Positions 36,250 through 48,600 of a stretch of 64,000 nucleotides of DNA are shown here, in pieces. This DNA is from Norana najaformis (lineage: Eukaryota > Annelida > Clitellata > Crassiclitellata > Hormogastridae): contig OZ029914.1 in assembly GCA_964023275.1 (NCBI GenBank), positions 51,290,530-51,354,529 on the forward strand. The letters are read 5' to 3'. Numbering within the stretch: the stretch's first letter is position 1; each line of letters starts with the position of its first letter. Under the pieces are notes generated by a model. It did no database searches and was not told the DNA's origin. It was given only the letters and a program-made list of their open reading frames with translations. Both the position numbers and the translations under genes were made by a program.

Positions 36250-36480
36250 GTGCACCAGTCAGTAAACGACAACAGTGACATCAAGAAAGAAGACAACATT
36301 AAGGAAGTGGAAAATATACATTTTGGGTTATTCCGTGGAAGTGTGAATGCGACTCGACAGTTTAACATAAATTTATTATATCCGTGTAATAAAACTTATT
36401 TAAATTTTCCGTTTATAAAACATTGTGCACAATCGATATCGTTAACTCGACCATTTTTAAGCTTTACTTAAGCGCAGTGT
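36250..36480 (+). pseudogene. Possible broken stalk exon of gene C
   Basis: TTTCAG at 36244-36249 followed by TGTGCACCAGTCAG gives V-C-T-S-Q then a stop; the V-C start is that of the Thr-rich stalk exons. Sequence after it is ACN-rich for about 50 bases only. Weak. Confidence 0.3.
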
Positions 36481-36499
36481 GCAAGCATAATGACATGGG

Positions 36500-37025
36500 C
36501 TGTCAAAGGGGGTTATTTAAATCAGAGATTCCATGTGAAGAACAATATCCGGAGTGAACAGAGAATTTGCGGAATTCAGGAGGGAGATCGTTCCAGGGTC
36601 GACATGCATTGTAGTATATGGATCGGTTAGAGACTTTAAGACCATTGGAGACGGGAAGAAGTGAGGTAAGAAGATTGTCAGGTACATCGGGGTTACTGGA
36701 TGATGGAGTTTGCAAAAGCAGTTGACAGTATTGCTGAGGCTTATAGGTTAGCGAAAACAAACTTGATAATAAATGCGTTCGGGGATGTTCAGCCAGTGGA
36801 GTGATTTAAGAATAGCATTGATATGATGAAAAACTTTGCTACAAAGATGCCATGTCTTCTTTGCATGACAGCCCTCCGACGAAAGCACACTGAAGTGAAA
36901 TGTTTCATTTGATTTCTTCGAATAATACATAATACAATAATGCTGTAGCAAAACAAACCGTGCAAACAACTCGTGCATTCCAAAAGTTGTGGAGAAGGTA
37001 CATTGACCCATGCCATGAAAACTGC
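36500..37025 (-). mobile_element. LINE 3' end, minus strand
   Basis: Minus-strand frames carry LKSLHWLNIPERIYYQVCF, then YKPQQYC and NRSIYYNACRPWNDLPPEFR, the LHWLP..RI and R.WN.LP...R motifs near the end of CR1/L2-type LINE ORF2. At least one frame change is present. Confidence 0.7.
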
Positions 37026-38034
37026 TAAGAGAAGATGCTAACAATGATAATGCTAAAGACAACTAAAAATACTAAACCACAGAAAATAATAAAACAATGA
37101 GAATATTAACAGAATTAAAAACACTAAGAACCAATGAGAAACCATGAACAATATGCAGATTTTTAATTGGCTAGTCTACACATCATAAGACTAAAAATGC
37201 GAGAGTGATTCCAAAAATATATCTCGAATTAAGTGACATGCATGTCCATGAACTTCATCACTCTGTGATGATATTAGATGTCAGGTAATATTGGAATTTG
37301 GCTAAGAAATCGGGTTAGCCTAACTGAATGAAGGACTTCCTATTTTTGATCTTGCTTTGTTGACAAGAAGACTCACCAGTGATTGATCTCTACCCAATAA
37401 CTAAAATTATACCCTATAGATTTCAAAACAGCATACATAATGCTTTAGTATTTTAGAAGAGTTTTTGAAAGATTCTGGCAATTATTACTGTTTCCAACCG
37501 AGTTTTTCTTCTTTTCTGCATGGATCGAGTTTTTTAGCCTAATTGTAAACATGGAGTTTTTTGTGTTTTAGTTAGGCTTCTTTACCGTCCAAATAGTTAC
37601 ATAGGACTAGAGAAGAAATATTTACGAGCATCAATTCATAGTTATCAATACAGAGTACGCAACATGGAATTCTTAAAGATTCCCTTAGGGTTAGCTTATC
37701 TCGAATTAAGTGTTTTATGTGTGCTGTTGCTGTAAAGTACAATGCTACTTTTCTTAATTAGAACAACTTGGATTATCGCCGATTTATTGTCGCTGAACAA
37801 CCTTATGACGTGAACAACCTTATGACTTAAGATGTGACTGGATATCGCTAAACTTCAAATGAAGAGAAAAATATACAATATCTTCAAAAGATTTATAGCT
37901 CTATCAAATGCCTCAGTAACAAGACAAATATCGTACAAATTAAAATATTATTATGGCTACTGAATGCAAGTAATGATTTGTAACATAATGACATGAAGCC
38001 AAGCGTCCTAATGCTTTGTCCTTGACGGAAAATC
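37026..38034. other. Gene C 3' region without recognised features
   Basis: About 1 kb of A/T-rich sequence. No coding exon, RNA or repeat family recognised. Confidence 0.5.
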
Positions 38035-38297
38035 TTATGATGATGATGAGGATGATGAGGATGATAATGATGATGATGATGATGATGATGATGAGGTCTT
38101 TGCCCGAAGGCAGGTCCAATGGCTTTATGCCACCCGGGGATAAGATGAGTGAGGTGGTTTCCCGTTGCCTTCTTCACAAACAATTGTGGGTGAGCAACTT
38201 GTCCAATGTCTCTACGCAGTGTCTTGAGACAGATTCGAACCCGGGACCCTCCGGTTGCAAGACACAGACCATACCACTACACCACCGCGTCCCATTA
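38035..38297 (-). mobile_element. tRNA-derived SINE with (ATC)n tail
   Basis: On the minus strand it starts near 38297 with GGGACGCGGTGGTGTAGTGG (A-box region), has a B-box GGTTCGAATC (about 38230), a body with GAAGGCAACGGGAAACCACC, and ends in an ATC trinucleotide run (plus-strand TGATGATGA, 38035-38094). Pol III boxes plus a simple-repeat tail indicate a SINE, not a working tRNA. Confidence 0.8.
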
Positions 38298-38504
38298 TAA
38301 GCAATTTTGTAATCAAGTGAAAAGTAAGCCTTCATCTTATGGCTTCCGGAGTCACAAAATAAGGGTAGTTTCTCGTCCTTATGCCAAAGTAAACGGGTGA
38401 TTGTGTGAATTCGCTATGCTACTATGATTTTAAAGTATCTGCATGTTCCTATTTCATTACTCAGCATTTGATCAATTGTTTTTTTCTTTCTCAATCTGTT
38501 TAGT

Positions 38505-38610
38505 GTGTTGATTGGCCTCTCAATTCCTGGAATTTCCTATTGTTCCGGCACCTCCAGACCCATCAACGCCAGCGACCCTCCAATCACAACCGGAATAGGA
38601 GTACCAACAC
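38505..38610 (+). pseudogene. Possible broken Pro/Thr stalk exon
   Basis: CTGTTTAG then TGTGTTGA (V-C-stop), followed in frame by PIVPAPPDPSTPATLQSQPE and another stop. The V-C start and Pro/Thr content fit a decayed stalk exon of gene C. Confidence 0.35.
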
Positions 38611-39789
38611 TAGGCAGAACAAACGTCCTTCTTCTGGGGTGTTGCACATTAGTTTAGAGTGTCTTTAACGCTGGTCTGCATGCGTAGAGTTTAAGCTTAA
38701 CAACTAAGCTTCCACTGAGAACAGATTCACTTGAAAACACTTTAAGCTTACTAATACAAGTTCTTATGTTGGGGATATTTTTAAAGTTAATCTGCTAAAC
38801 CTAAATGGATGTTCATTCGAAAACTGACGAATATTCATTTTTCTCGTATTTTATTTCTGTGACCAAATGTTGGTTTTTAAAAACCTTTCTGCAACTCTAT
38901 AGTGTATTACATAATTATGATGACTGTTTTGAGGTTTTTAAAGAGCGATTACCCTAGATTTATGTACAATGCCTGAATGCGTGATACTTGAACTGACAGA
39001 AACAATTTAATGCTTGAATGCCTATTTTTGTCTTTGGATCTTACGCCTACTTATGTTTTGGGTACTATTGGTTCAGACTCTATGCTCTTTGCATGCCAGG
39101 AACCATTACAATATTTTTCAATTTAGAAATTCGATACGCAAAAACATATTTGTTTTGTCCAGAGTGTCTATCATTTCTAATTCAATCTACTCTTATGACT
39201 TTTATGGCGCTGGTATCAAAATGCATACAGTATTAGTCGTTGCTTGCTTCAAGTGAGAGTATAGTCCGAATCACGATTTGGCCTTTCGTTGGAGAAACCT
39301 AGTTAGAATTTCGGTGTACCTAGGGACGACTCTCACATGTAATGTTGATGCCAAACCGGCATCAATTTACAGTTTGTTAGATGTTACATATAGAAATTAA
39401 ACAAACTCTTTGAGTATTTGCCACCACTGAGATTACCAGTGAACGGCCTTAAACAAAGCTGCCAGTATTTCGGTTTTCATAGACGTTGCTACCTACAGTT
39501 TTTGCTGTATAATGCAGTGATTAGTTCCTCTGTAATGTATGAATGTTTTAATGAATGGAAACGTTGGAAGTAAGGAGTCTGATAACTTAAAATTGCATTT
39601 CATTTAGAGTTCTGATACGTTCAACTGTTTTGTAAGTAAATGACTCTTAAAATCTTCTAAGTTTTCAACTCTATGTGCATGAACGGATACAGTTCTTTAT
39701 GGAATCTTTTTAAAAAATCGTGTTTTTAATTAGCTGATGTAAATGTAAATGTTCAAAAAGCCTTTTATTCAGTCTATTGTCTAGGAGGA
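38611..39789 (+). other. 3' flank of gene C
   Basis: From 38830 it aligns with the flank of B (20440 on), and 39080-39300 aligns with the window start. It contains the second copy of the possible Ig relic (39311-39500, SVYLGTTLTCNVDAKPASIY). No intact gene. Confidence 0.5.
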
Positions 39790-40160
39790 CATCAACAGAT
39801 TGGAGGCCTTCGAAATGTGGATTTGGCGGAGGATGGAAAAAGTTAGTTGGATGGAGCACATAACAAAAGAGGAGGTGCTGAAAAGAGTTGGAGAAGAAAG
39901 ATCTATGATACCTGCAATAAGGTGGCGATTGAGAAAATGGATTGGTCATATATTGAGAAGGAACTCACTCTTGAGAACTGTTACTGAGGGCAGAATGGAG
40001 GGGCGAAAGACAAGAGGAAGACCCAGACAGATGTTGCTGGATTGGATGATGACGGATGAATACAGCAGGCTGTAAAAAGAAGCTCAGCACCGAGAGGAGT
40101 GGCATTATCGGAAGTTTGAACCTGCCTGAGGGCAGAGAATCAGAAGAAACTGCCCCAGAA
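39790..40160 (+). mobile_element. LINE 3' coding fragment
   Basis: RLEAFEMWIWRRMEKVSWME and later WIGHILRRNSLL, GRKTRGRPRQMLLDWMM: the standard end of RTE/CR1-like reverse transcriptase ORFs (L..fEM..WRR, G..LRR, GRP). It lies between genes C and D. Confidence 0.75.
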
Positions 40161-40189
40161 ACGGATTTCTAAACTCAATCATTTCTTTT

Positions 40190-40400
40190 AGGACAATATA
40201 GACCTGCTACAAAATGCCTCATACAATTTATGCTCATGTGGTATTTCATGTATGTGTGATTAATGACCAGCGTGTCGTCCATTAGCAAAATTACTTTGAA
40301 CAGAATATGTATTGCCTATTGTATCACACACGTCTATTAGGCCAAGAATTCTCAGAGCATAGCACTAGGGAGAATGAAGTTACCGACATGTATATGTATG
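40190..40400 (+). promoter_or_regulatory. Extra partial copy of the upstream module before gene D
   Basis: ATAGACCTGCTACAAAATGCCTC, CGTGTCGTCCATTAGC and GCCAAGAATTCTCAG match the second half of the module at 41010-41560 less than 1 kb away, so D has one and a half modules. Confidence 0.45.
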
Positions 40401-41009
40401 TATGTACTTGCTCATGCACGTCCATATGCAAGAATGTATTTATGTATAGAGCCTTATGTATGAATCCATGTAAGCATGCAAAAGTGACGGTCAAAGATCG
40501 TCCTATAACGAATTGAATAGATGTAGATGTAGTAAAATTCAGACACGACAACGATATATTAGATAAGAGTAGAGTTTGTCATTTAGTTTATTTGAACTGT
40601 ATGTATGCGTTTAACCTTTTCTGTCTATATTATTAACATGCAAGACCGGAATGTCATTACTATTGGCATGACTTACTTGCTGACGCCAGCCATGAATGCG
40701 ACTGAGAGGAAGACGTTTGGAATGGACAGAGGTCATAAAGTGAGACGGAGGGAGGAAGACACGAAGGTCGGAAGCGGATCCGATGATTGGAGATTGGATG
40801 GGGCAGATATGGCTGGTTTACAGGGAATGTGAAAGATGAGAGGGCAACGGTAAAACCTAAAAGTGGATGAAGCTGGACAGATGTGAATTGGCTAAACGCA
40901 AGATCAAGCGAGCACATCCTAAGAGCCAAGAGATTAATTAATTCATAGATTTCATAAACGGGTGGACTATATACTGACCGAGGTGAATCCTAGACTATAC
41001 CTTGCTTTG

Positions 41010-41560
41010 TAACGATCGCTGTATATAGACCTACGTTGTACATATTTGTTAATAAATATTTGAAAGCACAAAAGCGCGGCTCGTTATTTTAGGCCGACTA
41101 ACGAACCACCAGCTACAGTAGGCTTTATCTTTAGCATCGCTTGCAACCATGATACTAGAAGAAAATTCTCTTCGTCAGAACCTTGTGGACGACAGACGAG
41201 AATCGCAATCGTTTCTTTCAGCACAGTATAAGCCTGCTACACTGTACAAAAATGCCTCATAAAATTCATGTGCATGTGGCGTTTCATGTATACGTGTGAT
41301 GAACGACCTGCGAGTCCACCGTTAGCGAAATAACTATGAATGGGAAATATTGTCTATTGTATTACATACCTCTTTTAGGCCAAGAATTCTCAGCGCACGG
41401 CTCAATGGACAAGGAAGTTAGCGACATTCGAGAAAGATTTGTCCGTATTGCAGTTAATCGCTGCACATATCTTCTGAATATTCGATTTCACGTCAGATTT
41501 CATCGAGCTGATATTAATTTTATGCCTGTGGTTTCGCGTGTTACAACAGGTAAGACTTAG
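41010..41560 (+). promoter_or_regulatory. Conserved upstream module, copy D
   Basis: CGATCGCTGTATATAGACC, TAATAAATATTTGAAAGCAC, CACCAGCTACAGTAGGC, GACAGACGAGAATCG, CCGTTAGCGAAATAACT and AAGGAAGTTAGCGACATTCG. It is closest to copy A. An open frame of 74 codons (41336-41560) overlaps it, but only parts are shared with the A and E copies and there is no splice logic linking it to the signal exon, so it is not called as a gene. Confidence 0.45.
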
Positions 41561-42921
41561 CGGTAAGACTTAGGTTTAGACTCGACATATTTTTAACGTC
41601 AACTACGCAGGCATAGCCTTTACTTAGATCCTCAGGATTTTTTCTATTGTGCCACGGCAGTCGGCTGGGCTTTAGCAAAAGGCAGCATGCCTACATATTT
41701 GAGGAATGTGGACATGTAAATAGCCCAATGGTATTCTTCTAAAGGGAGTTGAAAATGTCTTTTGCAAGTTAATATGATTTTTAAGAGCCTTGTACAGTTG
41801 TGGTTTTGAACCAATTACGGTACATCGGGCATTTGTAATTCACTTCTTTTCTGAGCATCAGCTGTCCGGTCAAAGGAAGCATTTCTAATTATGAGAAACT
41901 GTAGTTCTTTTTAAGGCTATTCATGTATTGCTTTTCGAATTATTTTTTACGCAGGCTTATCTTAAAATGTGTGGCATTGCTAATTGCTAGACTGAGAGAT
42001 AAATAATTAAAACGCAAGTCAATATAAAACATCTGGAACTCTGAACACAGCTGTATCCACCATCACCCAAATGCTTGGCAACTTTATGCCTTTCCCAGTT
42101 TTCATCTGTAATGTGACAATTAGAATTACTGGTATTCCAAGCCAGCGATATTACTCATATACCTGATCAATGTCCTTTTTAAGTAAGTGACTCTTAATAT
42201 CTTCTTAGATGGCAACTTCTTTTTCTTTCTAAAGTATGTATTTGATTTTTTCTCCTTTTAAAAGTAGCATAGGTTTAAAAAGGATGCAAGAAATAACACA
42301 CCAATGAACAGGTTCTGATGTAAACAAATGTTGGTGTATTTTATAACAAGTTGACAAAGCTGACAATATCTATCTCTGCCTTTAGAGTTTCTACCTCCTA
42401 GATTTCGCAAATTCTCCGTGTCTCAGCACAATGGACAGGGAAAGACAGCAAAGGCCTATAAGACCTGCCTAGGTTTGTAAGGTTGGTTTCTTGGTCTTGC
42501 ACATGGAAATTAAGCACTTTCGATCCCGATTCTTGCTTTGAAGGGTGACTATCCGTAAAATTTTATGTCATCTAGCACCGACCCAGCCCTTCATTTCTTC
42601 TGAATCAATAAATAATCTATGCCGACTGAAGTTGAGAGGTTAAAAGTTGCCCGGTTGATTAATTACTATGGTCGTGTTTGCGCCTAAGCCGAATGATCTT
42701 TAGGCCTATTTGAACCATGTTGCAATGGACGTTCTAGAGAGGTTTGTAAAGAAATGATGCAGAATTGGCATTTAAATAATAACTTAGCCCAGAAAAATGA
42801 CACATTGCTGTGTGTTTCTATGAACTTAGCGATCAACTCCCCAATGCTTGACATGAATTAAGAAACTTCGTCACTGCGTGTAGTATGACAATAAATTGTC
42901 GACAGCTGATGTAAAATGAAG
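41561..42921 (+). other. Upstream region of gene D
   Basis: Patchwise alignable with the regions before A and C. No exon or mobile element recognised. Confidence 0.5.
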
Positions 42922-42937
42922 AATAAACATCTTGCAA
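42922..42937 (+). promoter_or_regulatory. Short conserved block before gene D start
   Basis: AATAAACATCTTGCAA, about 40 bases before the ATG at 42976, shared with A, C and E. Confidence 0.45.
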
Positions 42938-42975
42938 TATAGACTATGTTCATCTTTACAGTTGACACAGGTGCG

Positions 42976-43042
42976 ATGGCAAAATCTAAGCTGAAGTTCC
43001 TTACGTTGTGTATTTGCATTCTGCTTCTACCATCAGTAAAAG
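42976..43042 (+). CDS. Gene D exon 1: signal peptide
   Basis: MAKSKLKFLTLCICILLLPS, VK and one base of Gly, then GTAATT; phase 1. Basic start, hydrophobic core and small residues at the end. The start is the only ATG in frame and aligns with A, C and E. Confidence 0.85.
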
Positions 43043-45584
43043 GTAATTCATTGAATAATACTTCATAGTTTTCTATTAGCACAGCAATTTTAAAATCATT
43101 TACCAGAATGATTATAATTTTTATAAATATGAAATATATTATTACCTTTACATTTATTGAAGAAACACCAGAACACATGGTCGTCAAATGTGAGTAAGCC
43201 GTATTGCCTACTGTGACTATCGATGTCCTATCCTGACACCCCTTCTTCCTCTTATCTCTCTCTTTCTCTCCTCCAATCTCAAACACCATGCATCGTACCT
43301 GGCTTTTTGGAGCTTGACCCGGAACCGCGCCGTTTGCCTATCGATTTGTTTTGGCTGAGCGCCTGTGAATAAGCTGGAGAAATCTCGGAATAACGATTAC
43401 AATGTCTATCAATTCCTAAGGCTGTGGATCGCAGACTGTTCCGCTAATGGTGACATTGTCTTAAATTAAGCTAGTTTATGTTAAAGAGATCAGGTAAGGT
43501 AATCGCTTATTTATTAACTGCCTCTTATCTATTATGTTAACCCGTTGGGTCTCAACCGAAATGTTGCCTATTCGCTGAGCGGATTCCAGGTAACAAACCT
43601 AGGCAAGATGTTTGCGCACGCACGCGTCTGCACCAAACGGTGTAGCTTAATGCCAGCGTCAGATGGGAAGTAAACATCAAGCCCTGCGATGCACTGGCCC
43701 CGTGTACAGAACCTTAAGATTCGTCTATATGGTGGCACTAGAGCCGAAGAACTAGAAAATAAATGCTTTCCTTGCGATGGAGCGTTATTTTCTTGCAGTA
43801 TGAGTCTTTTGAGGGTGGTTTCCAGTGGTTTAACGACATTTGATTGAACCCCGAACACAACTTCAGCAAATCAACAACTGCAGTGTTTCCACAAGAGGTG
43901 GCTAGCTTGATAACGAAATTTTAACTTCCCAATGAATCACTGGAATTCGACCTAGTGACGCAAAGTTGAATGAAAAATGCCTTCAGGGCTGTGCCAGGCC
44001 AAGTGATACGTGTGGACCAACTGTAAACATGAAACAACTCAACCAATCAACTGAAATTTGACACAGATGATTAGATAACGGAGACCTCAACTAAAAATAT
44101 TCCAAAATGAACTTATCCAACATAATTGTACATAATGAATTGGTTTTCCATATTGCCAGCCTGGTTGTATCTAAACTGTTCGTTTTACCTGTTCCCAGAT
44201 TGGTCCTAAATTCCTCTATGTCGGTGTTTGGTTACATGAAGAGCTTGTGACCACGAAACCTATAGGGTTCGGCCTCCGCTCCGTCTATTCTACTGGCATA
44301 AACGAATAAATGACATAGCACCGTCGAGTGGAAATAAAACAGTTGTTTATTCCGACCTAGAGTGATTTCCATATTACACAACGTCCCCACATTACTCGCA
44401 AGTCGCATATAGCTCACTTCTCAATACGAACATTATCACAAAGTAGCTGTTGCAAATCATCTTACTTCTATATCCAAAACTTTCCAGTCCTCTACCGTTT
44501 TCACACTTTCTACTGTCGCCTTTATTGAATTTGTCAATTAGCCGCCTTCATCACGAGTGAGTGGTTTCAAGACTAACCCAAGTTCATCATAATGCAAATG
44601 TAAACAATAACCTGATGTAAACAATAAGCCTGTTAAGGCACCGGCGTAAAAAATACAGAGCTAATACAACGCAAATTTCCTAAAATATTTTCTAGTTACT
44701 TCTCTAAATCTATATTTTCATCTCAGTGTAGGGCTTTTGTAAGAATCTTGAGACGCGGCTTAAATATTCAATGAATGCATGGGGCAATTTAATTTAGCCT
44801 TTTTACCAGATATAGTACAGTATGTGTGTTCGGGTGCTTTTGAGCACTAATTTATGTATGGATGAAATTCAATTGTCAGTGAACACTGAATATGAAAATA
44901 CATCAATGCAACAAGAATATTATGTTTCAGGTGCATACGAGGAATGCGTAACGACCCTAAGAAATACTGTGGTTTACGAGGGAACACTGGATACGATGTT
45001 CAGCTGTGCAGCTGAACCTAAGAGCACGGCGTGGTCGGTTAGGCCAACTTCACAGACGTCGAGATCTTCTCAAATCACCAACTTTGACGACACTGTTTCT
45101 CCTAACTTTACGGCACTCTACGCATATAACCAAACCCGTCTAATTGTACGCAACGCTACTATAACGCCAACAAGTGGTTCAATATCTACTGCTGGATTAT
45201 ACAGAGTGCAATTTGCAAACAACACCAACCAGGCGCCTGCTGTCAAATTAATTGTTATCCGTAAGTAAACTAAGTTCATAATATATTATTTCGGTTATAA
45301 GAGAACTAAGAATGCGGTTAGATTGGAACATAATATCAAGGTTGAGGCCAGACACAATTCTTATGGTATCTCAATTTGAAAGGAACTTTACTGTTTGCCG
45401 GAGAATCTGCTAAAATTGATTTCTTTCCATTGAAATAGCAAACGCATTTGCGTGATATGTGAGATTCTATAGAAAAATGTTGGCCGTTTTTGTGATTAGA
45501 AAAGTCGCAAGATAAAGTCACTCCTTGTATTTAATACATATGCATGGCATGGAAAGCCAGAGAGAGAGACAGAGAGGGAGGGAA

Positions 45585-45617
<33 letters not shown>

Positions 45618-48600
45618 GTTGATGGGTCGATAACTTTAAAGACTTCCAGCGGCATAGGCGACATGATTAGTCGGGGGTACAATATCTGAATAGTAAAGGC
45701 AAAGTGAGTCCTGGCAGGGCTAAATAACATCTGGAAAAGCAGGAAAATCAGTAACAAGACCAAACTAAACGTCTTGAAAACATGTGTGTTTAGCACAGCT
45801 CTGTATGCAAGTGAGGCACGGACAATCAAAAAGACTGATCAAGATAAGATATTAGCATTTGAAATGTACTGCTATAGACGAATATCACATCTGAATTGGA
45901 CAATGAAGGTAAAAAATACGGAGGTCCGAAGAAGACTGAGCATAAAAGAAGATCTAATACAAGTAATAATGAGAAGGAAATTACGCTTGTTTGGACATAT
46001 ATGCAGGATGGATGACAGCAGAAAAATAAAAAGCGTGATGATGGGAATCATGGACGGAAATGGGAGACGAGGAAGACCTAATAGGGAGTGGGCAGATGAT
46101 ATAAGGGATTGGTGTAAGCAAGACTTGCACGCCTTGATAAAACAGCGCAAGATCGGGGTCTGTGGAGACAAGTGAGAATGCATGCAGTGGACACCTACGG
46201 GCTTTGGCCCATGGATCATGATAATAACTGGAGGAAAATTGAGGTGGTGTGGTATGTCAAGCGCTAAGACGCGAAGCCTCTGACGAGTAGAGAATCTACT
46301 ATGGGAAGCGTCATCAGCTCCCACCGGGGTTCAGGGCGCATCCATGGTAACCAACGCATTTTAAACCCATTAGTATGAAATTTAGCACATATGTGTGATA
46401 TTGGCTACTCAGCATTGTGTTATAGTCATATAACCGTCTGCAGAGCAAAGTCAAGAGTCACATTCTGAGGGCTAAACCTAACACATTGAATCGTATATTC
46501 ACAAATTCCAAGAGTACGGAACTTGGCCTTAGGGTTTCTAGATCCAAGAACTTCCAACCAGCTATTCCACTGGAGACTTCCTGAGCGCAGCAAGTTAGAT
46601 ATACTAACGATCTATTTTTGAGCAAGTGCGGCTATCACAAACCTTCTATTAAGCAACCAACGACTGTCGACCTGATGTTAAAAACGTCGTCACGGGCTGA
46701 GACTGAGCTCGTAACACTTCCTATATTAGAGACGTCTTGTTATAACCAACAGGAACCTGTTGCTACTTAAAAGGAGGAAATGCTGTTCTTGTTCTGTCTT
46801 GTCAAATCGGTATCTTATCTCTTATTTGCTTCAGATAACTTCTATTCACATACTCATTTTTGGTAAGCTGGCATAGAGATGATCGGCATCAAGCAAGCGA
46901 ATTTCAGTAGAACTTGTGATTAGAAAGAACCAAATGAGAGTCTTTGCGGCATTAAAAAAATGCAATTTTGGAACATACCTTTGGTTTAAAAGCCCAAATG
47001 CTACAAACTCATTACAAATGTAATCAGCAAATTAATTATTTTAAGTTACTATCAACAACTATGATCTGGAATATAATATTATTATTTTAAGTCATTGGAT
47101 TTCTTGCAGGTTCTGGTCCGATCTGTACCTGCAATCAGTCGGCTTCCGACGCCGTCACATTAACATGCACCATAACTTATGCAGATCATCCAGTCGCTCC
47201 GATAAATCCAATCATGAACTGTTCAGCCAATGATCAGTTCTATGCCAATGTAACAGCCAATAAGACCTCTGTTGACATCAACGTCTACAATTATACATTG
47301 ACCATCACCGTAAACGACAGCGTTCCTGCGGCCTATGATTGTCTTCTGACGTTGTCAGGCATACACCCAGTTGACGTCATTAAATATCCATATCTTGCAA
47401 AGAATGCGCCTGACTTCAGTGAAAGCTTTACAGGTGAGCGTATTTAAATTTTAAATTGAGTGATAATTGTCGGCAAATCATTTAATGAAATCTGACCGGA
47501 TAATTTGTCCTGCAACATCTGGTCCCTCGGCGACTGCATGGTCTCTACGTAACTGGTCCCGCAACAACTTATCTCACAACTGGTCACACTGTTGTCCCTG
47601 CGAATTGCTCTGAAAAAATTTTATTTATCACCTTTTACGAGCTCATAAAATTGGCAAATTTCAATTAAAGGCGAATTTAGACAGAGTTGGCATAAATTCA
47701 GAGTGAGACCTTAAATTAAAGTCTTTTAAATTGCACAGTAATTTACTCACGATTATTAAGCTGAAAAAAGAAAATGTTATGCAGCCGGCAGATAAACTAT
47801 ACTCCGAGGAAAGTCAAGTGTTCTAGTACAGTTCTGCCAGGACTTTCATTTTAATTTAATTTAATTTTTTCTATTTCCATGTGAACATTGAATGCACAAA
47901 TTTTATCGCATTTATGGCGCTACTAGCTACAGTATTAGACAGCTTTACCCATTTTAAGAATTATATATAGACTCAATCATGAACGGGATGAACGATAATA
48001 TTATTCATTCCATGACTTCACGTTGCCAATCCATCCTTTTTAGATCTTCACCGAATCGAAATCCAGGAGTTGGTCCTTGGTTGATCTCCTTCCCTAGGCA
48101 TTCTCCACTCTTTTTAGCACATACCTAACGTAAAAAAGCTGCTTCTGCTCGATTAACCCGAACAGGCTCCTCTCTACTCCCATAGTCTCCAGCACCCACT
48201 TTTTTGTCTTCTTGGCAGCCCATAGCACTTTAAGAGTCTGTCGCAGACACACCATTTTAAATACGTTGATTCTTGCATGTTAATTTTATCTGTCCAGCTC
48301 TCTCAGCCATACACTGGCGCTGGCCACACAAGAGCTTTCTTTGTTGCAAGCACTATGCTGTGACTTTTCCATACCTTCTTCAGTGCTTCTCAACACCTTG
48401 TTCTTTTGCCGATCTTGACCGAATCTCTTTCCTGCATTCAGAGATCTCCTTTTGTATTGAACCATGATATAAAAATGTCAACTTGCTCGAGTTGGTTGTC
48501 TTGTATTTCAGCAGGTTGTACAACGCGTAACCACGTTCTTGGTTTTATCCAAATTCCCTGCCATCGGTACATCGCAGATTTGTAGCTTTTCTCTTATTTG

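Noticed and set aside
41336-41560. 74-codon frame in the upstream module as a small gene
   Set aside because: Other module copies stop early or are out of frame, so coding conservation is not supported.
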